The notes under the pieces are model-generated. The model had not been told where the DNA came from. It did no database searches and worked only from the letters and a program-made list of their open reading frames with translations. A stretch of 64,000 nt of DNA from Cricetomys ansorgei (taxonomy: Eukaryota; Chordata; Mammalia; Rodentia; Nesomyidae), in the NCBI GenBank assembly GCA_026225945.1, contig JAMJFZ010000320.1:13612501-13676500 (forward strand). Reading direction: 5' to 3'. How positions within the stretch are numbered: the stretch's first letter is position 1; each line of letters begins with the position of its first letter. Positions 23,713 to 36,527 of this stretch are shown here, one piece after another. A program made the position numbers and the translations under genes.

Positions 23713-26179
23713 AAAATACAATGGAGACTGAAACAAAAATGCTAAGTCAAAAGATGAAAACAATATATGAAAAACCGCATGTGATCATTGACTACAGTGG
23801 AATATGCTTCCGAAATAAAAGGGTGAGCCGGTACCTCCCCAAGTAAATTGCAACATCTACATGTTAGGAGAGGAGAGGTGATCTTACTGAATGTTGCAAG
23901 TTCCATAATCCTACATGTCTTTAATGCTGGAAACCAAGGTGTGATGGCTCCCCTTGAGCAAGGCAGGAAGCTTGTCTGACCTGACATTCTTGTGACTGTC
24001 ATGCGAAATCTTTAGGGATGTTTTAATCTACTATAGTTTGTGCCATCCCCTAAGCTAAGAATGTTACCAGAGAGTCTCGAAAACCCATAGCAGAGATTTC
24101 TCTGCTTTGCTATAACTCACCTACCCAGTTCCTACATAGGTTCCACCTATGTGTTTTAAAAGTGCCTTTTTTTCTGTAACTACAAAAGCTTCATGAAACT
24201 GTTACACTGCTAGAATATGGTATTTGGGGTGATCTGAAGCTAGGCCTGGTCCTGGGCCATGGTTGCTCATACTTCACTACACTGCAAACTATGTCTTATT
24301 CCCTTTAAGATGAGAGCTGTGGTTTTGTGCCAATATATCAGTATTTTTTTTTTCTCAATGAGCTTATGTTCTTCTAGTGCTTAGCACAAAGGAATGATTT
24401 ACTGCTCAGCAAATTAATTAATTTATAATTAAAAATTAAGACAAAGGATCAGAAGTGAGCCTTCCAGATGGAGCACCTCCACTGAAGTACAGGCTGGATA
24501 GAATCTTCTGTAGACATTATTAAGCCAGAGGACAATGTCTTAAAATACCTACCGCTCATCCAAAGAGAAACTCTAAGAAACCAACTTTCCAGAACTGGGA
24601 TATCCTGTGGACTCACCTAATCATCTCCTTCCCTAGTCACGGGAAGCAATAGTCTCCATCCTTAACAAGCCAGGCCTGATGGGAAAAAGGAATCCTGGTC
24701 ACAGTTACCTAGCAAAGGTGCAGATGGTACCTGCACATAGAACTTTAATACTGCCTAACTGGGAGGATGGGCACAGGTCTTTTCCTCATCCTGTATGTAC
24801 ATGCAAACAAAGGACAGCTAGCAGAGGGAAGTAGAAACCCTATCTTAATTTTCCCTACCGTTCTCTCCTGCCTCTCCTAAGCCACCTGTGTGCAGCCCTC
24901 ATTTTAGTTCTTCATTCCTGTGACACTTAGACAAACTTCTTTTTTTTTTTTGTCATATCAACGTTGATATTGAAAGAGAGCTCAATACCCACAGTAGTAT
25001 TTAGATACCCTCCAGATCGTCTTCGGCTTCATTCTGCAGATAAAAATTTAATGCGATCTTCATCTTTTTTTAAAAAAAATGGGAAATGTTCCCTCATTTC
25101 ACTGCTTTTCAAAGAATAGAGTAGGTGTCTTTTGACATAAGATGTGCTTCAAACAAATTTTGAAAATTTCAATTTTTCTGAATACAGAATGAGACATAAT
25201 TGATTTTTGACATTTTATAATTTTAAGCGAGTATGTTGTCAGACTTCACTTGAATAAGACCTGCAATATCTCTATCAAGGATATGTCAACTATCTTCAAC
25301 CATGTTGTCACTGTGCTGTGTGTATAAATCTATCTTACTATTACAAAAAGCTCTAAGTTGACAGCTGAAGAAAGAGGGCTGGTGATTAATCAGATTTCAG
25401 GTATCACGTATGCCAACAGGAACTAATAAAGTATAATAATCTCTATATGTTCCTGAAATTGGTCCATGACTGTTACATAAAGAGATGATCTTGAATCCCC
25501 ATGGAGAGGTTCACGTCACACTGGACATTGCCTAGACCGAGAAGATTTAAAAGCTGCCTCTGCACAGTGAGGATCTGGGCCTGGAGACAAATCACTATAA
25601 ATCCACAAGAACTGCTGGGAAACAAATTTTTGCAAGCCCAGAAGAGAACACAGTTGCCTTCAGGTCAAGGAAAGATATCACTAAAAAGGTGAAATGTAAG
25701 CAGAGTTAAGTAGAGTCCTGGGATTTTACAGAGTTTGACAGAAAGAGGCGGGGAGCCAGGAAAAGCATTAACACACTCACCCTACCCTGGATCCTGAGAT
25801 TGGCATACTAGGTGCCGGGTGTGTGGATCAACAGGAGAAATGTCTGCAGGAAGGACATGGATGCCAGACCAAGGACGAAATCCCCTTCTTTTGGACAACC
25901 GGAAATGAAGTTCGGTGAAGACAACTTTAATAGGTACATATTCAGTGGCCAAATAGGAAAACAGAAATTCTAGTTACAAAGACCATCTAAGACCTAGCGA
26001 TGAAGGGTGGATAGTCCAAAGAACAGCAGCTGGGATAGAGGCGGGGCAGGAAATGTCCCTGGCACAACATGATGCACAACCAGAAGCATCCCAGTGGCAC
26101 ATGGCTGTGCTTATTTCCAACTGCACTATACACTAAGCTGGACTTGAGTAAGCAGTTTGGCTAAGGTCTCTGTCCTCTT
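23713..26179. other. Noncoding unique sequence, no gene seen
   Basis: The longest stretch in the intergenic part without obvious repeats, AT-rich at 24.9-25.5 kb. It contains no open frame with a signature. Conservation could not be tested. Confidence 0.5.
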
Positions 26180-26590
26180 TTGCTTTCTGTTGCTAGGCTA
26201 AACACCATGACCAAAAGCAACTTGGGGAAGAAAGGGTTTCTTTGGCTTAGTGACAATATTGCTGTCTGTCATCGAGGGAAACCAAGACAGGAACTCAAAC
26301 AGGGCAGGAACCTGGAGGCAGGGATGAAGCAGAGACCACGGAGGAGTTCTGCTTACTGACTTGCTCCCCGTGGCTCACTCACTCAGCTTGCTTTTTTAAA
26401 CAATCCAGGACCACAGACCCAGCAGTGGCACCACCCACAGGGGGCTGGGCCCTCTTGTATCAACTATTAATCAAGAAAATGCCCCCATAGACTTGCCAAC
26501 AGATCAACCTGATGTACACATTTTCCCAATTGAGATTGTCTCTTCCCAGAATATCCTAGCTTGCACACCAAGTTTATCAAAAACAACCAA
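26180..26590 (-). repeat. Rodent medium-reiteration repeat, LTR-like (same superfamily as 29995-30300 and 36528-36935)
   Basis: On plus it reads TGTTGCTAGGCTAAACACC, AGCAACTTGGGGAAGAAAGG, GGAACCTGGAGGCAGGGATG and CACCCACAGGGGGCTGGGCC. This is a common mouse interspersed repeat in reverse. I do not assign the family name. Confidence 0.7.
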
Positions 26591-26786
26591 AATCTCTGTC
26601 CCATATTTAGTTTTTCATGTCTCTTTCGGGATCAACCACTATCTCACGGGTGTGAGTGGCGTGCATATGTGTGCACCAATGTATGCTAAGTGTGCTTGTG
26701 CATGTGTCTAATGTGCATGTCAAAAGTTCAGAAGCAATTGATTTTATTTCTTCTTTCTTTTCTTGTCTTTTTGTTTGTTTGTTTAT

Positions 26787-26905
26787 TTCATTTTTTTTTT
26801 CTCTTGTTTTTTTGAGATGTAGCTTGAGATGGCCTCAGGCTCATGATTCTCTTGCTTTGGTCTCCTGAAGCTGAAAGTTCAGGTGTATGCCATGAAACCG
26901 TACAA
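26787..26905 (-). repeat. Diverged B1-like sequence
   Basis: A T-rich head, then TTTTTTTGAGATGTAGC, CAGGCTCATGATTCTC and TTCAGGTGTATGCCA resemble an old 7SL-derived monomer in reverse. Confidence 0.5.
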
Positions 26906-27955
26906 GGGCTCTTGAAGCCTAGATTTGAACTGGAATATCATTTTCGCTCTACAGCAACCAACATTAACAAAGTCAGTAAAGAAAGATCCTCCAACTTCTC
27001 AGTACAAGAAACTATCTTCAAATGCTAAAGGACAGACATGCATTGGGGATGGGAGTCTGCAGACAAAACTGCCATACGCCACATTGTCTGCAGGACCACT
27101 ACCGCGTGGTGGCACAAGGTACCATGTGCTCCCCTTTGAGAAACAACCCGAGCTAACCTGGGTTTGTTTAAAGCATTGCTGACTCAGCAGTAAAGCGTGT
27201 TGCCAGAAAACAAGGAATAAAAAATCTCCAGGTAGCCCCGGGACAGAGAGCTTGCAGAGACGGCCATGGGTCTGTTCCCCAAAACCATTGAGCCTTAGGT
27301 CCCTGGCCTGTGATGAGAGAAACAGAAGCCCGTATACTCAAGAAAACCACCTGTTTCTGAGATGCCCCTAGACTTCTTTCCCAGTGTCTTTGTGAAAAGC
27401 CCTGGCTCCTTTTAAGTCTGCTGATCTCTGTAGCAGGCAGTTTCAAAGATGCACTTTCCACACGCTGGCCATGATGTGAAGATATAAAATGTTTCCACTC
27501 TCTCCCTTTGCCATTACACATTCTATCTTTAGGTCCTATGTATGTTGCTTCTAAGTCCTGCTCCACAGCAGTTCAAATGGTCAAGCCTTGGTGCTCTCTT
27601 GCTCAGGTACTCTGTCTGACAAACCAGGCCACCCTTCTAACTTCAGCCTCCTCCAAGGCCCAGGGCTCAGAAAGAACACAAGTCTCTTGTCGCCATGCAC
27701 CAATGGTGGTGCGTAGTTACAGTTATTAACCCAGTCATTTCCACTTCTTTCTTAGACTAGTTTCCCAGTTTCGTTTGTCCTCTGAGCTATCATCAGAACT
27801 GCATATAATGCTCTGCCTACAGAATTCTAGCCTTGTTCTAGACTGCTCTTTCAATTCCTTCCAACCTATGCCTATAACTCATTTCCAAAACCACCCCATA
27901 TTGTTAGATATAGTAATGACCCCATTCTGGTACCAATTTTGTCTTGGTTCCTTTT
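26906..27955. other. Noncoding sequence, no gene seen
   Basis: Open frames up to 132 codons on the minus strand have no recognised domain. Possible old LTR text near 27430-27490. Confidence 0.45.
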
Positions 27956-28310
27956 TCTGTTGCTAGAAACACCATACCACATTGCCTACATTATAAATAA
28001 ATGAGATTCAGCTTACCATTCCAGGGGTTTAAAGGCCTGCATCCTTGTTGGCCGAGTCCCAGGCATCATGAGGCAGCACATGGCAAGAGACAGAAAGCAT
28101 ACCTCTGCATGCCTCTGATCTCTTCTCACAAAGACACCAGCGTTCAATCCTGGGTGCTCCCCCTTGATGACTTTATGTAATCCTAATATCTCCCCAAGAT
28201 TCCATTTCTAAGCAACATAATTAGATTAAATCTCCATGTTCTTAATACCTCACCACTGGATTAAACTCCAACTTGAGTTTCAGAGATAAACAAAACTCAA
28301 GCCATAGCTT
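27956..28310 (-). repeat. Old MaLR-like LTR remnant
   Basis: TTCTGTTGCTAGAAACACCAT, TCTCTTCTCACAAAGACACC and CTTGATGACTTTATGTAATC follow the order of old MaLR LTRs read in reverse. It is diverged. Confidence 0.45.
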
Positions 28311-28359
28311 CCTCTCTTGGAGACGTTAATAGCGTCTAGAGACAGAATTTCTAGGTCTG

Positions 28360-28740
28360 TGCAAATAGTTCCGTTGATAAACTGTCAGCCATGCAAGCAT
28401 GGGGATTTGAGTTCAATACCCAGAATCCATTGTGTACGTGCGTGTGTGCGTGCGTGTGCGCGTGTGCGTGCATGTGTGTGTGTGTGTGCGTGCGCGTGGG
28501 CATGTGTGCATGCGCACCAGGAACATTAGGACATGCTTCTAATCCCAGAGCTGGGGAAACAGGGACAAGGGGATCCCCGAGGCTTACAGGGATCTGTAAG
28601 CTCAGCTTGACTGGCAAGCTCCCAGGTCCCAGTGAGAGACCCTGTTTCAAAAACTAAGGTTGTTGGCACCTGAAGATTTACATTGGTTAATATCTTGCAT
28701 TTACACACATGCACTCACATGTGCACACATACAAAAACAT
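28360..28740 (+). repeat. B4-type SINE split by a TG/CG microsatellite
   Basis: The ID-like head ends GTTCAATACCCAGAATCC, then an alternating TGCG tract (28433-28508), then the B1-like body TGCTTCTAATCCCAGAGCTG and GTGAGAGACCCTGTTTC. Confidence 0.7.
28433..28508 (+). repeat. TG/CG alternating microsatellite
   Basis: Mixed GTGTGCGTGCG units. Confidence 0.93.
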
Positions 28741-29994
28741 GCAAATGATTGCTATAGTTTCTCATGAGCCCATATATTAAGTACATATTTATAAATACAC
28801 GAGAAAGTTGAGGAGAGACAGGAAATGGAAGAAATACTTATTTTCAGAAAGAACAAGAGTGAGACTAGACAGCTTGAGAACATCCAGAGGACTGTAGCAG
28901 ATTCAGGGTTTGATGAACATTAAAGTAAAAGGAAATATGGCTTGTTTAAGAGCAGTGGGCTGATCCAGAATCAAGAGGAGGTATGCTTCCTGAATGGAGA
29001 ACCATGAAGACCGCCTTTTCCTCTGGGAAATTTTCTAACTCTAGCCGTGGACAGGAAAGAAGAGAAACCAGCAGAGCTTTTAGCTCTCCTCCGGAACAGA
29101 GACAAACTCCTACACACTGGGGCAGATCTGAGATACTCAAGCTAAAACCTGGGAAGGAAGCTTTGGAGATCTCAAGTCTACTACGGTCAGTGTTGCTGAA
29201 CGGAGACCAATGTGTAGCATCCCAGGTGGCGGTCCCAGGGCTGTGTGGAGCTCGGAGCTGACCTCCTAGGAAGGCTATACGAAAACATTGGGAACCAGAG
29301 GCAGGACCCTCAATAAAGCCATAGCCCATGTTGGATAGAAGTGATCCGCTTTCCACTGTCCCTGCTCAGAGTCAAGGCAAAGTCAGCCACCCTGGAGAAA
29401 GATGTCCTCAGGAGTACTTGATGGTGTTGAGCATATTTCAACTTTGTTTCCTGGAGTTGCATAACCTTTGTACCCAGATGCTGAAAGAAGATTCTACAGA
29501 AAGGAAAATTAATAACTAACCTTTCTAATAAACTTAGATGAAGTAATCCTAAATACTAGCAAAGTAAATCCAAGATAATGAGGTTTCTTCAGAGTGCAAG
29601 GATGACTTAACATTTAAAAATCAATATGAATCTCTATATTCATAGATTTAAAGGGGAAAACCAATCTCAGTGGATTCAGCCAAAGCAATTAACACAGCTC
29701 AGCACCCACTCCTGATTGAAACAAAGTAAAAGTTCTTAGCAAACTAGACAGGAAACTGAAGACTCTGTGCCTTTCCTCTACCAATTATTGAGAGAAGTGT
29801 ATTCAATTTTTCCACAAAATTATAAGCACTGACCTTTTCTTCTGCTGTCTACAACATTTGTTTTATATGCTTCAAATCTTTCTTACAAGGTACATGAACC
29901 ATCAGAGTTGCTAAGTCTTTTTCTTTGAACAGGACAACATTAACAGATGACTTCTTTAGTTCCAGAAGGACTTTTGGCCAATCTAGTTTGTTAG
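28741..29994. other. Noncoding sequence, no gene seen
   Basis: Unique sequence. Open frames of 92-136 codons at 28.9-29.4 kb overlap on both strands and have no recognised signature. Possibly L1-derived at 29.5-29.8 kb. Confidence 0.45.
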
Positions 29995-30300
29995 TTCTGA
30001 TGGTTAGTTCTGTCAACTGGACACCATTTAGAATCACCCAGGGAAAAGTTTCAGTGACTCTAGAGATTGTCTTGGCTGCCTTCATTGGTGTGGGAAGACC
30101 CGCGTGAATGTGGGCCACACCATTTCCCGGCTTGGGTTCTGGACTACAGAAGAGTAGAGAAAGCTTATTGAGTGCTAAGCATGCATGCATCCTCTCTGCT
30201 CTCAACTGACTGCAATGTGCCTTAGCTGCTTCAAGTCCCTGCCTTGAATTCCCTAAAACGATGGCCTGTAACCTGGACTTGTGAGACGAATAGACTCTCA
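29995..30300 (+). repeat. Rodent medium-reiteration repeat, LTR-like
   Basis: GGTTAGTTCTGTCAACTGGA, TAAGCATGCATGCATCC, AGTCCCTGCCTTGAATTCCC and GATGGCCTGTAACCTGG follow the same consensus as 36528-36935. The 150-codon minus-strand open frame across it is a by-product. Confidence 0.7.
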
Positions 30301-31320
30301 CTTAAGTCGCTTCCCGTCAGGGTGTCTCCCACAGCCTCGGAAATGAGACGAGGACACTTGCAGCAGCTGGTTTTTCATACCTTTCTTTGTTTTCCATTCC
30401 TTCTGTCGCCCATTATTTCAAAATGTAAATCTTGTAATCAGTACTTACCTTGTGCTTTGTCTGCTGAGTGTTTTAATCGGTCTATGGGCTCTTTGTATAG
30501 TAAGTACTGTCACTAATACATTTTCACTGAAATATACTACCTTACTATTGTTCCTCATCTGGACCACCTGTTCTTCCGTGTGATCTTATATGTAGGTATT
30601 TGCTTAAATTAACACGCAGAAATAGAAGTGAATTAGTTGAAGGTCTGTAGCTTTGTAACAGGTTTTCACAAACCGCACCTGTATAACACTCAGGTGGAAA
30701 AGTGAAGCCCTGACTTCAGGAATTTCCCAAACGCTCTTTAGGCCTTGGGCCGCAGAATTCAGATGAGCTCTCCATTGCCACCGACAAAATATTCCAAAAG
30801 AACCCCCAAAGCATGTACATTCTTCAGTGGTATAGAGTGTATATCTGAGACCCTTGAGTCTCAACCCTCTGAGTCCACCACACACACAGGAATTGTTAAG
30901 TTTCATGTTAAATCAGAGTTTGGGTTATTCGACTGCACCCTTCAGCCATTAGGTTTACAAGCCTTTGGCTCCAGCCAGATTGTTCATTCCTGAAATCTGT
31001 TAACCTTCTAGCACAGCATGTGTACTGTTTGACAAGTTTCAGATGCTACTGTTCCTTAGGAGGAAGAAGATGCAGAGAGAGGGCAGGTGTAGGCTCAACC
31101 AATCTGACATCATGTCTGCTCTGAGGACTGAAAAGTCTTCTCCCAAACGGACCCCTTTGGACAACTTCAAAATATCTCAGCGGCACAGCACCATTTGGTC
31201 AAAGTTAAATTTGGGTCACCTTTTCAAATGCTCATAAGGATTCCCTACATCTTACTAAATCTAAGACATGGTAATCTTAGATCCATTAACTTTATAGTCT
31301 ATTCTAGAGCCAAAGCCAAA
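30301..31320. other. Noncoding sequence, no gene seen
   Basis: No coding exon or clear repeat recognised. Confidence 0.5.
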
Positions 31321-31456
31321 AATGTGTGTTTGTGTGTGTGTGTGTCTGTGTGCTTTCTACATACACACTCAGGTACATAAACACACACACACACATATAC
31401 ATTTATATATATATACATACACACACACACTCATATACATTAACATATATATACAT

Positions 31457-31488
<32 letters not shown>
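31321..31488 (+). repeat. Compound TG / CA / TA microsatellite
   Basis: A TG run at 31321-31350, then CA runs alternating with TATATA blocks up to 31488. The TG and CA parts are complementary and could pair. Confidence 0.93.
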
Positions 31489-31489
<1 letters not shown>

Positions 31490-32043
31490 AAACTTTTGTA
31501 AAATCTGGGTAATTAATTTGTTATTGATTATCTGTCTCTTGGTAGCTTCGTTCAAATCTATTGTGTGTGCTTACTGGTTCTCTTCAGACTCTCATTTGCA
31601 TAGAGTATCAAGCCATCCCCTCATTATCAGCCTGTGCTTCCTCAGATCTAACTGGAGTCTCTTGTACATACATGAACACGCTGTCTGTTTAGGAAGCCAA
31701 CCTATGCCATTTAACTGGTATGTCTAGCACATTTATAACTAAGGTAACTATCTACCAGTTAGGGCTTATGGTGTCCCTTGCTAATTCCTTTCTGCATTCC
31801 ATGGGGCTCTTTTGCTTTCCCTTCCTTCTCTAGGCTTCTTCCACTGTTGTTCCGCTGAACTTTTCTGCAGTTACACTTTTTATTCTTTACTCACTTCATG
31901 TATATTCTTTGTGGTTACCAGAGTAACTATATAGAGCATCTTAGTTACTTATGATAATAAGTTTTAAAACATGGGTTCATTCATAAAAATTCTACACCTT
32001 ATATCTCTCTATCACTTTTTATATTGCTAATGACACAGATTTC
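31489..32043. other. Noncoding, possibly an old LINE fragment
   Basis: T-rich sequence with a weak resemblance to reverse-complemented L1. No gene. Confidence 0.35.
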
Positions 32044-32056
32044 CGTGTGCGCGCGC

Positions 32057-32099
<43 letters not shown>

Positions 32100-32106
32100 T
32101 GTACAT
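32044..32106 (+). repeat. (GC)(GT)n microsatellite
   Basis: GTGCGCGCGCG followed by about 20 GT units. Confidence 0.95.
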
Positions 32107-32149
32107 CTGCGTGGCGGTGAGAGGACAAACTCAATAGTGAGCCTCACCT

Positions 32150-32385
32150 TTCACTTCATTTCAGACAGGGTTTCTTTGTTGTTTCCTCCTATATACATCA
32201 GGCTAGCTGGCCCAGAAGCTTCTGGGGATTCTCCTGTCTCTATCTCCCACCTAGGAGCCCTGGGGTTACATATGTTTGTTCTACATGCCCAGCTTTTACA
32301 TGGGTTCTGGGGATTGGAACTACAAGCCTCCCGCTTGTGAGGCAAGCATTTTTACCCACTGAGTCATTTCCCCACCTGACAAGTT
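32150..32385 (-). repeat. B4-type SINE
   Basis: On plus: TTTCAGACAGGGTTTCTTTG, TGCCCAGCTTTTACATGGG and CCCACTGAGTCATTTCCCCA, a reversed B1-ID fusion. Confidence 0.75.
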
Positions 32386-32404
32386 CCCTTTTGATATTAC
32401 AAAA

Positions 32405-32495
32405 TCAATCCCACGCATTAGTTGTTGGGGTTTGTGGGGGGGAGTCAAGCCCAAGGCCTCACATATAAATACCCTGACCCATATCCCCAGCCCAA
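32405..32495 (-). repeat. ID-type SINE fragment
   Basis: On plus: AAGCCCAAGGCCTCACATA and ACCCATATCCCCAGCCC, a reversed ID core. Confidence 0.6.
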
Positions 32496-33283
32496 TGTCA
32501 TAGATCTCTAATATTTAATTTTAATTTTCCTGTGGTAAAAACATTTAGTATGAGACCTTCCCTATTAACAAGCTGCAAGTGAACAATATATCACTGTTGG
32601 CAACAGATGCAATGCGCAGGTCTCCTGAGCTTATTTATCTTGCTTAACTTGGACATTATAATTACTTCTTATGCTCTTACAGATCCGATGCCAGATTCAA
32701 AAATGATTTACCTTTCAACACTCCCGGCTTCTTCCATGCATGTCTCTGCATTGACTATACTGGGAAGTACTACATTTATGAATAGTTCTGTCTCGCTGCT
32801 TACCATGTTTTTGCTTGAACTTAGGAAAAGTAACTGCTTCACTTGGATAATGGGAACATCAGAAACCAATCAGCCACGGAGCCTCTGCTAAAAGTCTGAA
32901 CACTGGATATGCATATTGTATGTTATAATTCTGTTCCCAAGGAAAAAACAGGAGTTAGAATGTTCCCCCAGTAGCACAGCACTGTGCTGGAGGAAGGGGC
33001 TCTAGGAAATGTCATCATACGTCATCCTATTTCCCCTGCTGAGTTTTAATGAGGTTGCTTCTCTTTGTCCTGGTGTGTAAGAAACAGCTAGTGGATTTCT
33101 CAGAAGGTATTTGATCTGTGTGTTGTTAATTCTTGGTCAGAGTGTAGGAAGGAGGGTTCATGGCTTTCCATCCATCTTGCTGAAATCATTCTAACACTTA
33201 CTTTCTTAAATCCTCTAAGATTTACCAGCACAAGCACAAATCTTGTTTTAAAAAACAAACAACAGAACAAAAACAAAAGTTTC
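32496..33283. other. Noncoding sequence, no gene seen
   Basis: A 94-codon plus-strand open frame at 32607 has no signature. No clear repeat. Confidence 0.5.
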
Positions 33284-33365
33284 CCAGGGCTGAGGAACAA
33301 GCTCATTGATCCAGTGCCTGTCTGGCATGTCTGAGGCCCTGAGTTCAATCCCTAGCACCAGAGGA
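33284..33365 (+). repeat. ID-type SINE fragment
   Basis: CAGGGCTGAGGAACAAGCTC, then AGGCCCTGAGTTCAATCCCT and AGCACCAG. Confidence 0.7.
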
Positions 33366-33880
33366 GCTTCCCAAACCCCTACTGAGACACGCATGCTCCC
33401 TCATGATTGCGTGCCTGACGTAAGTTTTGACTATAGATTTTATTCTTTAAAGGATTCTTATACAGTCAGGAGATGAATAAAAAGATTTCAGGCTGCTGGT
33501 TTGGAGCATTAAGTCAGTGATTGGGTTTATGACATGCAATAACTTCCAATTGTAAAAAGTAATAAAGGGAACATGTTAAGAGATCAATAAAGTAAGAGAT
33601 GTTAAGACACTGTCGGTGACGACTAGAAATGAAGACATAAGGTAGACGATGGTACGAGACGGTTCTAGCATTCTGGCTAACAAATTATTCTGGCCGCATT
33701 AAACAGAAGAACGCAAAGAGCAAGCAGATGTGCACACTCACCCGAGACACAGACAGTTCCTAAACCGAGGAGGCAGCTTGTGGAAGTAATGGGCCTTCTC
33801 CCCCAAGCAGTGCGTGCTCTGAGTTACTTTCCTTAGCCCAGAGCATATAATCCTGGCACCTCAACGTTAAGGTGGAAGGT
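33366..33880. other. Noncoding sequence, no gene seen
   Basis: Unique sequence. Confidence 0.5.
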
Positions 33881-34275
33881 CTGGGGAAACGGCTTACTGG
33901 GTAAGGTGCTTGCCACCCAAGCGTGAGGCCTTGAGTTCCAATTACCAACACCCACATCACAGCCAGGCATGGTAACATGTGTCTGTAATCTCAGTGCTGG
34001 AGAATGGAGACAGGTGAATCCCTGGAGCTCGAGGAGAGTCAGTCTAGCCAAACTGATGAGCTCCAGGGTCAGTGAGAAAGTTCAAATAAAATAAACTGAT
34101 GGGAGAGTAATTGAGGAAGATCCCAATTTCAGTCTCTACCCCTGGTCTTCACATGTGCACACATGCACTTGTATGTACACGTGCACACTCTTACACAAAC
34201 ATGTATGAGTACACACACGTGCGCACGCGCGCGCACCCACACACACACACACACACATATACATACACACAAATT
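33881..34275 (+). repeat. B4-type SINE with CA/TG-rich tail
   Basis: GGTCTGGGGAAACGGCTTAC, GCCAGGCATGGTAACATGTG and GAGCTCCAGGGTCAGTGAGA, then a compound GCGCAC/CA microsatellite at 34147-34275. Confidence 0.8.
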
Positions 34276-35460
34276 AACATGGGACATTTTCAACTTCACG
34301 CACATAAACACTAAATTGCCTCTAATGACTACTGCAGTAGCATCTTTAGGAAAAGAATAAAGGTGAATTATTATTCTGGCCATTTTGGCTGTGCATCTGC
34401 ACTTCTCCTAAATCATAAAGCATGGGTTTCAATTCTACACTAGTTCTTAACATACAAGACTTGTAAAAATGACACAAGAAACCAACATAATCTATCAACA
34501 TATTTACATAAAAAAATGTATGGCTTATCTTTATAGCTGAGTTTGCTTCCAGCGTGGAAATGTATTATGACTTACGATTACAAGGTCAAGAACTGTTGTA
34601 TAATGCATCGACTAATACTTCCAATAGAAAATTAAGGGTGAATGTATTGGCAACTTATTTCATACGGCAGAATAAATGGAAAGTTATAAAATAGCAGGAG
34701 TAATTTTGAATTACTGTAGCTATATACACGAAGGTATCATTCAGCGGAGAGGCCACGAGGGAGTGAACAGCAGCAATGTTTATGTTTTACAGAATTCCTC
34801 AAAGCGTTCTGTATTTCATGCACCGAGGAAGCCAATAAAACAGGAGTGCACTATGACCATTTAGTGACTCAGGCTTCCTTGATGCAAACACCAGCCCTGC
34901 TGCAACCCAGCTGATAAATGCTTAGTGGTTTTGGGATCATAAAATGTAGAGTGAGGTAGGTAGCCTTAAATGACAGTGAAGCACCATGCACACTCCAGAA
35001 AGGACCTAGCCTTTGAAATAAGGACAACAAAAGTATCCATCCACCAACAGGCTTTGGAATTTCTGAAACGGATCCTATAAACTACTAGACAAGGTGCTGT
35101 ATTTTCAGACTCAAAGCCCTAAAAGTCTAGACAATTTCAGATAGTTTTCCCAGCATATTTCTCCTAGAAAATGGAAAAAATAGTACTATATGAGTAACCC
35201 ATTTCTACAGTTGGTCAAAATATTATAATTACTCTTTAGAGCTGCCATTTTCTCATAGTGTGAAATCATGGTTCAAGCTCAGGTCGAGCATATAATGATA
35301 TATTTCCATTTAAATATTTTTGAATGGCAAAAGTGGGAAAATCACAATATACTGAATAACTGAACTAGTAAGTATCCTTTCCATGGAAAACCACAGCCTC
35401 TTATCCTTTAACGAATATCATTATCCATAATGCCAGGCATTCAATAAATGAAAAAAGAAA
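34276..35460. other. Unique noncoding sequence
   Basis: About 1.2 kb without recognisable repeat or gene, AT-rich. A natural place to look for a conserved noncoding element, though conservation cannot be seen from one sequence. Confidence 0.5.
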
Positions 35461-35730
35461 ATGAAGTTGATGGCTCAGTGGGTAAAGCACTGGCTGTGCA
35501 AGCACAAGCACCTGAGTGTGCATTCCCAGCACCGACATAAAAAGCCAAGCAGACTGTGCACGCCTGTAGCCTCGGCCCTGGGAGGCAGAGACAGGAGGAT
35601 ACCCGGGGCTCGCTGGCCAGTCAGTCTAGCCAAGCAGAGAGCTCCAAGTTCAGTGAGAGCGTCTGTCTGAAACCTAACATGGCAAAGAGTGATAAAGGAA
35701 GATACCCAAAGTCAATCCCCAGTCTCCACA

Positions 35731-35764
<34 letters not shown>

Positions 35765-35802
35765 TGAGAGACAGAGACAGAGACAGACAGACAGACAGAG
35801 AA
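35461..35802 (+). repeat. B4-type SINE with (CA)n(CAGA)n tail
   Basis: TTGATGGCTCAGTGGGTAAA, CCAAGCAGACTGTGCACGCC and GAGAGCTCCAAGTTCAGTGA, then CA units and ACAGAGACAG units. Confidence 0.85.
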
Positions 35803-36527
35803 AACAAGCTTGAATAAAACCATTATTCTGATTTCTTGCCTGTACTATCCTGACAGGTTCTACAAACCACTTAGACTTCACCTTTTCAGCGAATGCTGCA
35901 TTCCAGCCAGGAATGTTGTAATCTCAGGTTTCAGGAAGCTGAAGTAAGAGGGTACCAAGACTAAGGGCAGCCTGTCTCCAAGGCAGACTAGAATGAACAA
36001 AAGAAGGAAATGTAAAGCTGTATTTGACAGTTTCTTTTTTCTCAATAATGATCTGTCGTTTATCAAAGAAACTGTGTATGTATAAATGACAGCCATCCAA
36101 ATCTCCTAGGAAAATAAACCAACCTCACGCAGAAGTCCCTAATTTTCTGTACTCAAAACAACTCAACAAATAATCATCTACAGATGTATACGAGGTGAGA
36201 GGAAAATACGGTAAGGTAGTTAAGGCCGATTAACTAGAAACTGTCAAATAGCTAAGTTAAATTTTAAAACACTTAGAGGCTACCATCAAAATGCTACCCA
36301 CTGTTTTAGAAACAAGAGAAACGCATTTGACCCCGGGTAAACGTCATTATTTCTCTGGCTTTATTTACTATAAAACCAAAAGTTTGGTAATTGTCTCAAT
36401 CAAGTTGTTTACCCTAGCACTGCACATTCTTACAGTTCCTAGTTAACTATTATCTGTAGATCATATAGGTTAAATAGCCTAAATAAAGGCTCAGTATTGG
36501 TGATGCTCCTCACATATGCTGCGAGGG
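35803..36527. other. Noncoding sequence, no gene seen
   Basis: A possible very old B1-like piece near 35900-35990; the rest is unique. Confidence 0.45.

Noticed and set aside
29849..30301. 150-codon minus-strand open frame
   Set aside because: It largely overlaps a dispersed LTR-like repeat read against its own direction and shows no known domain.
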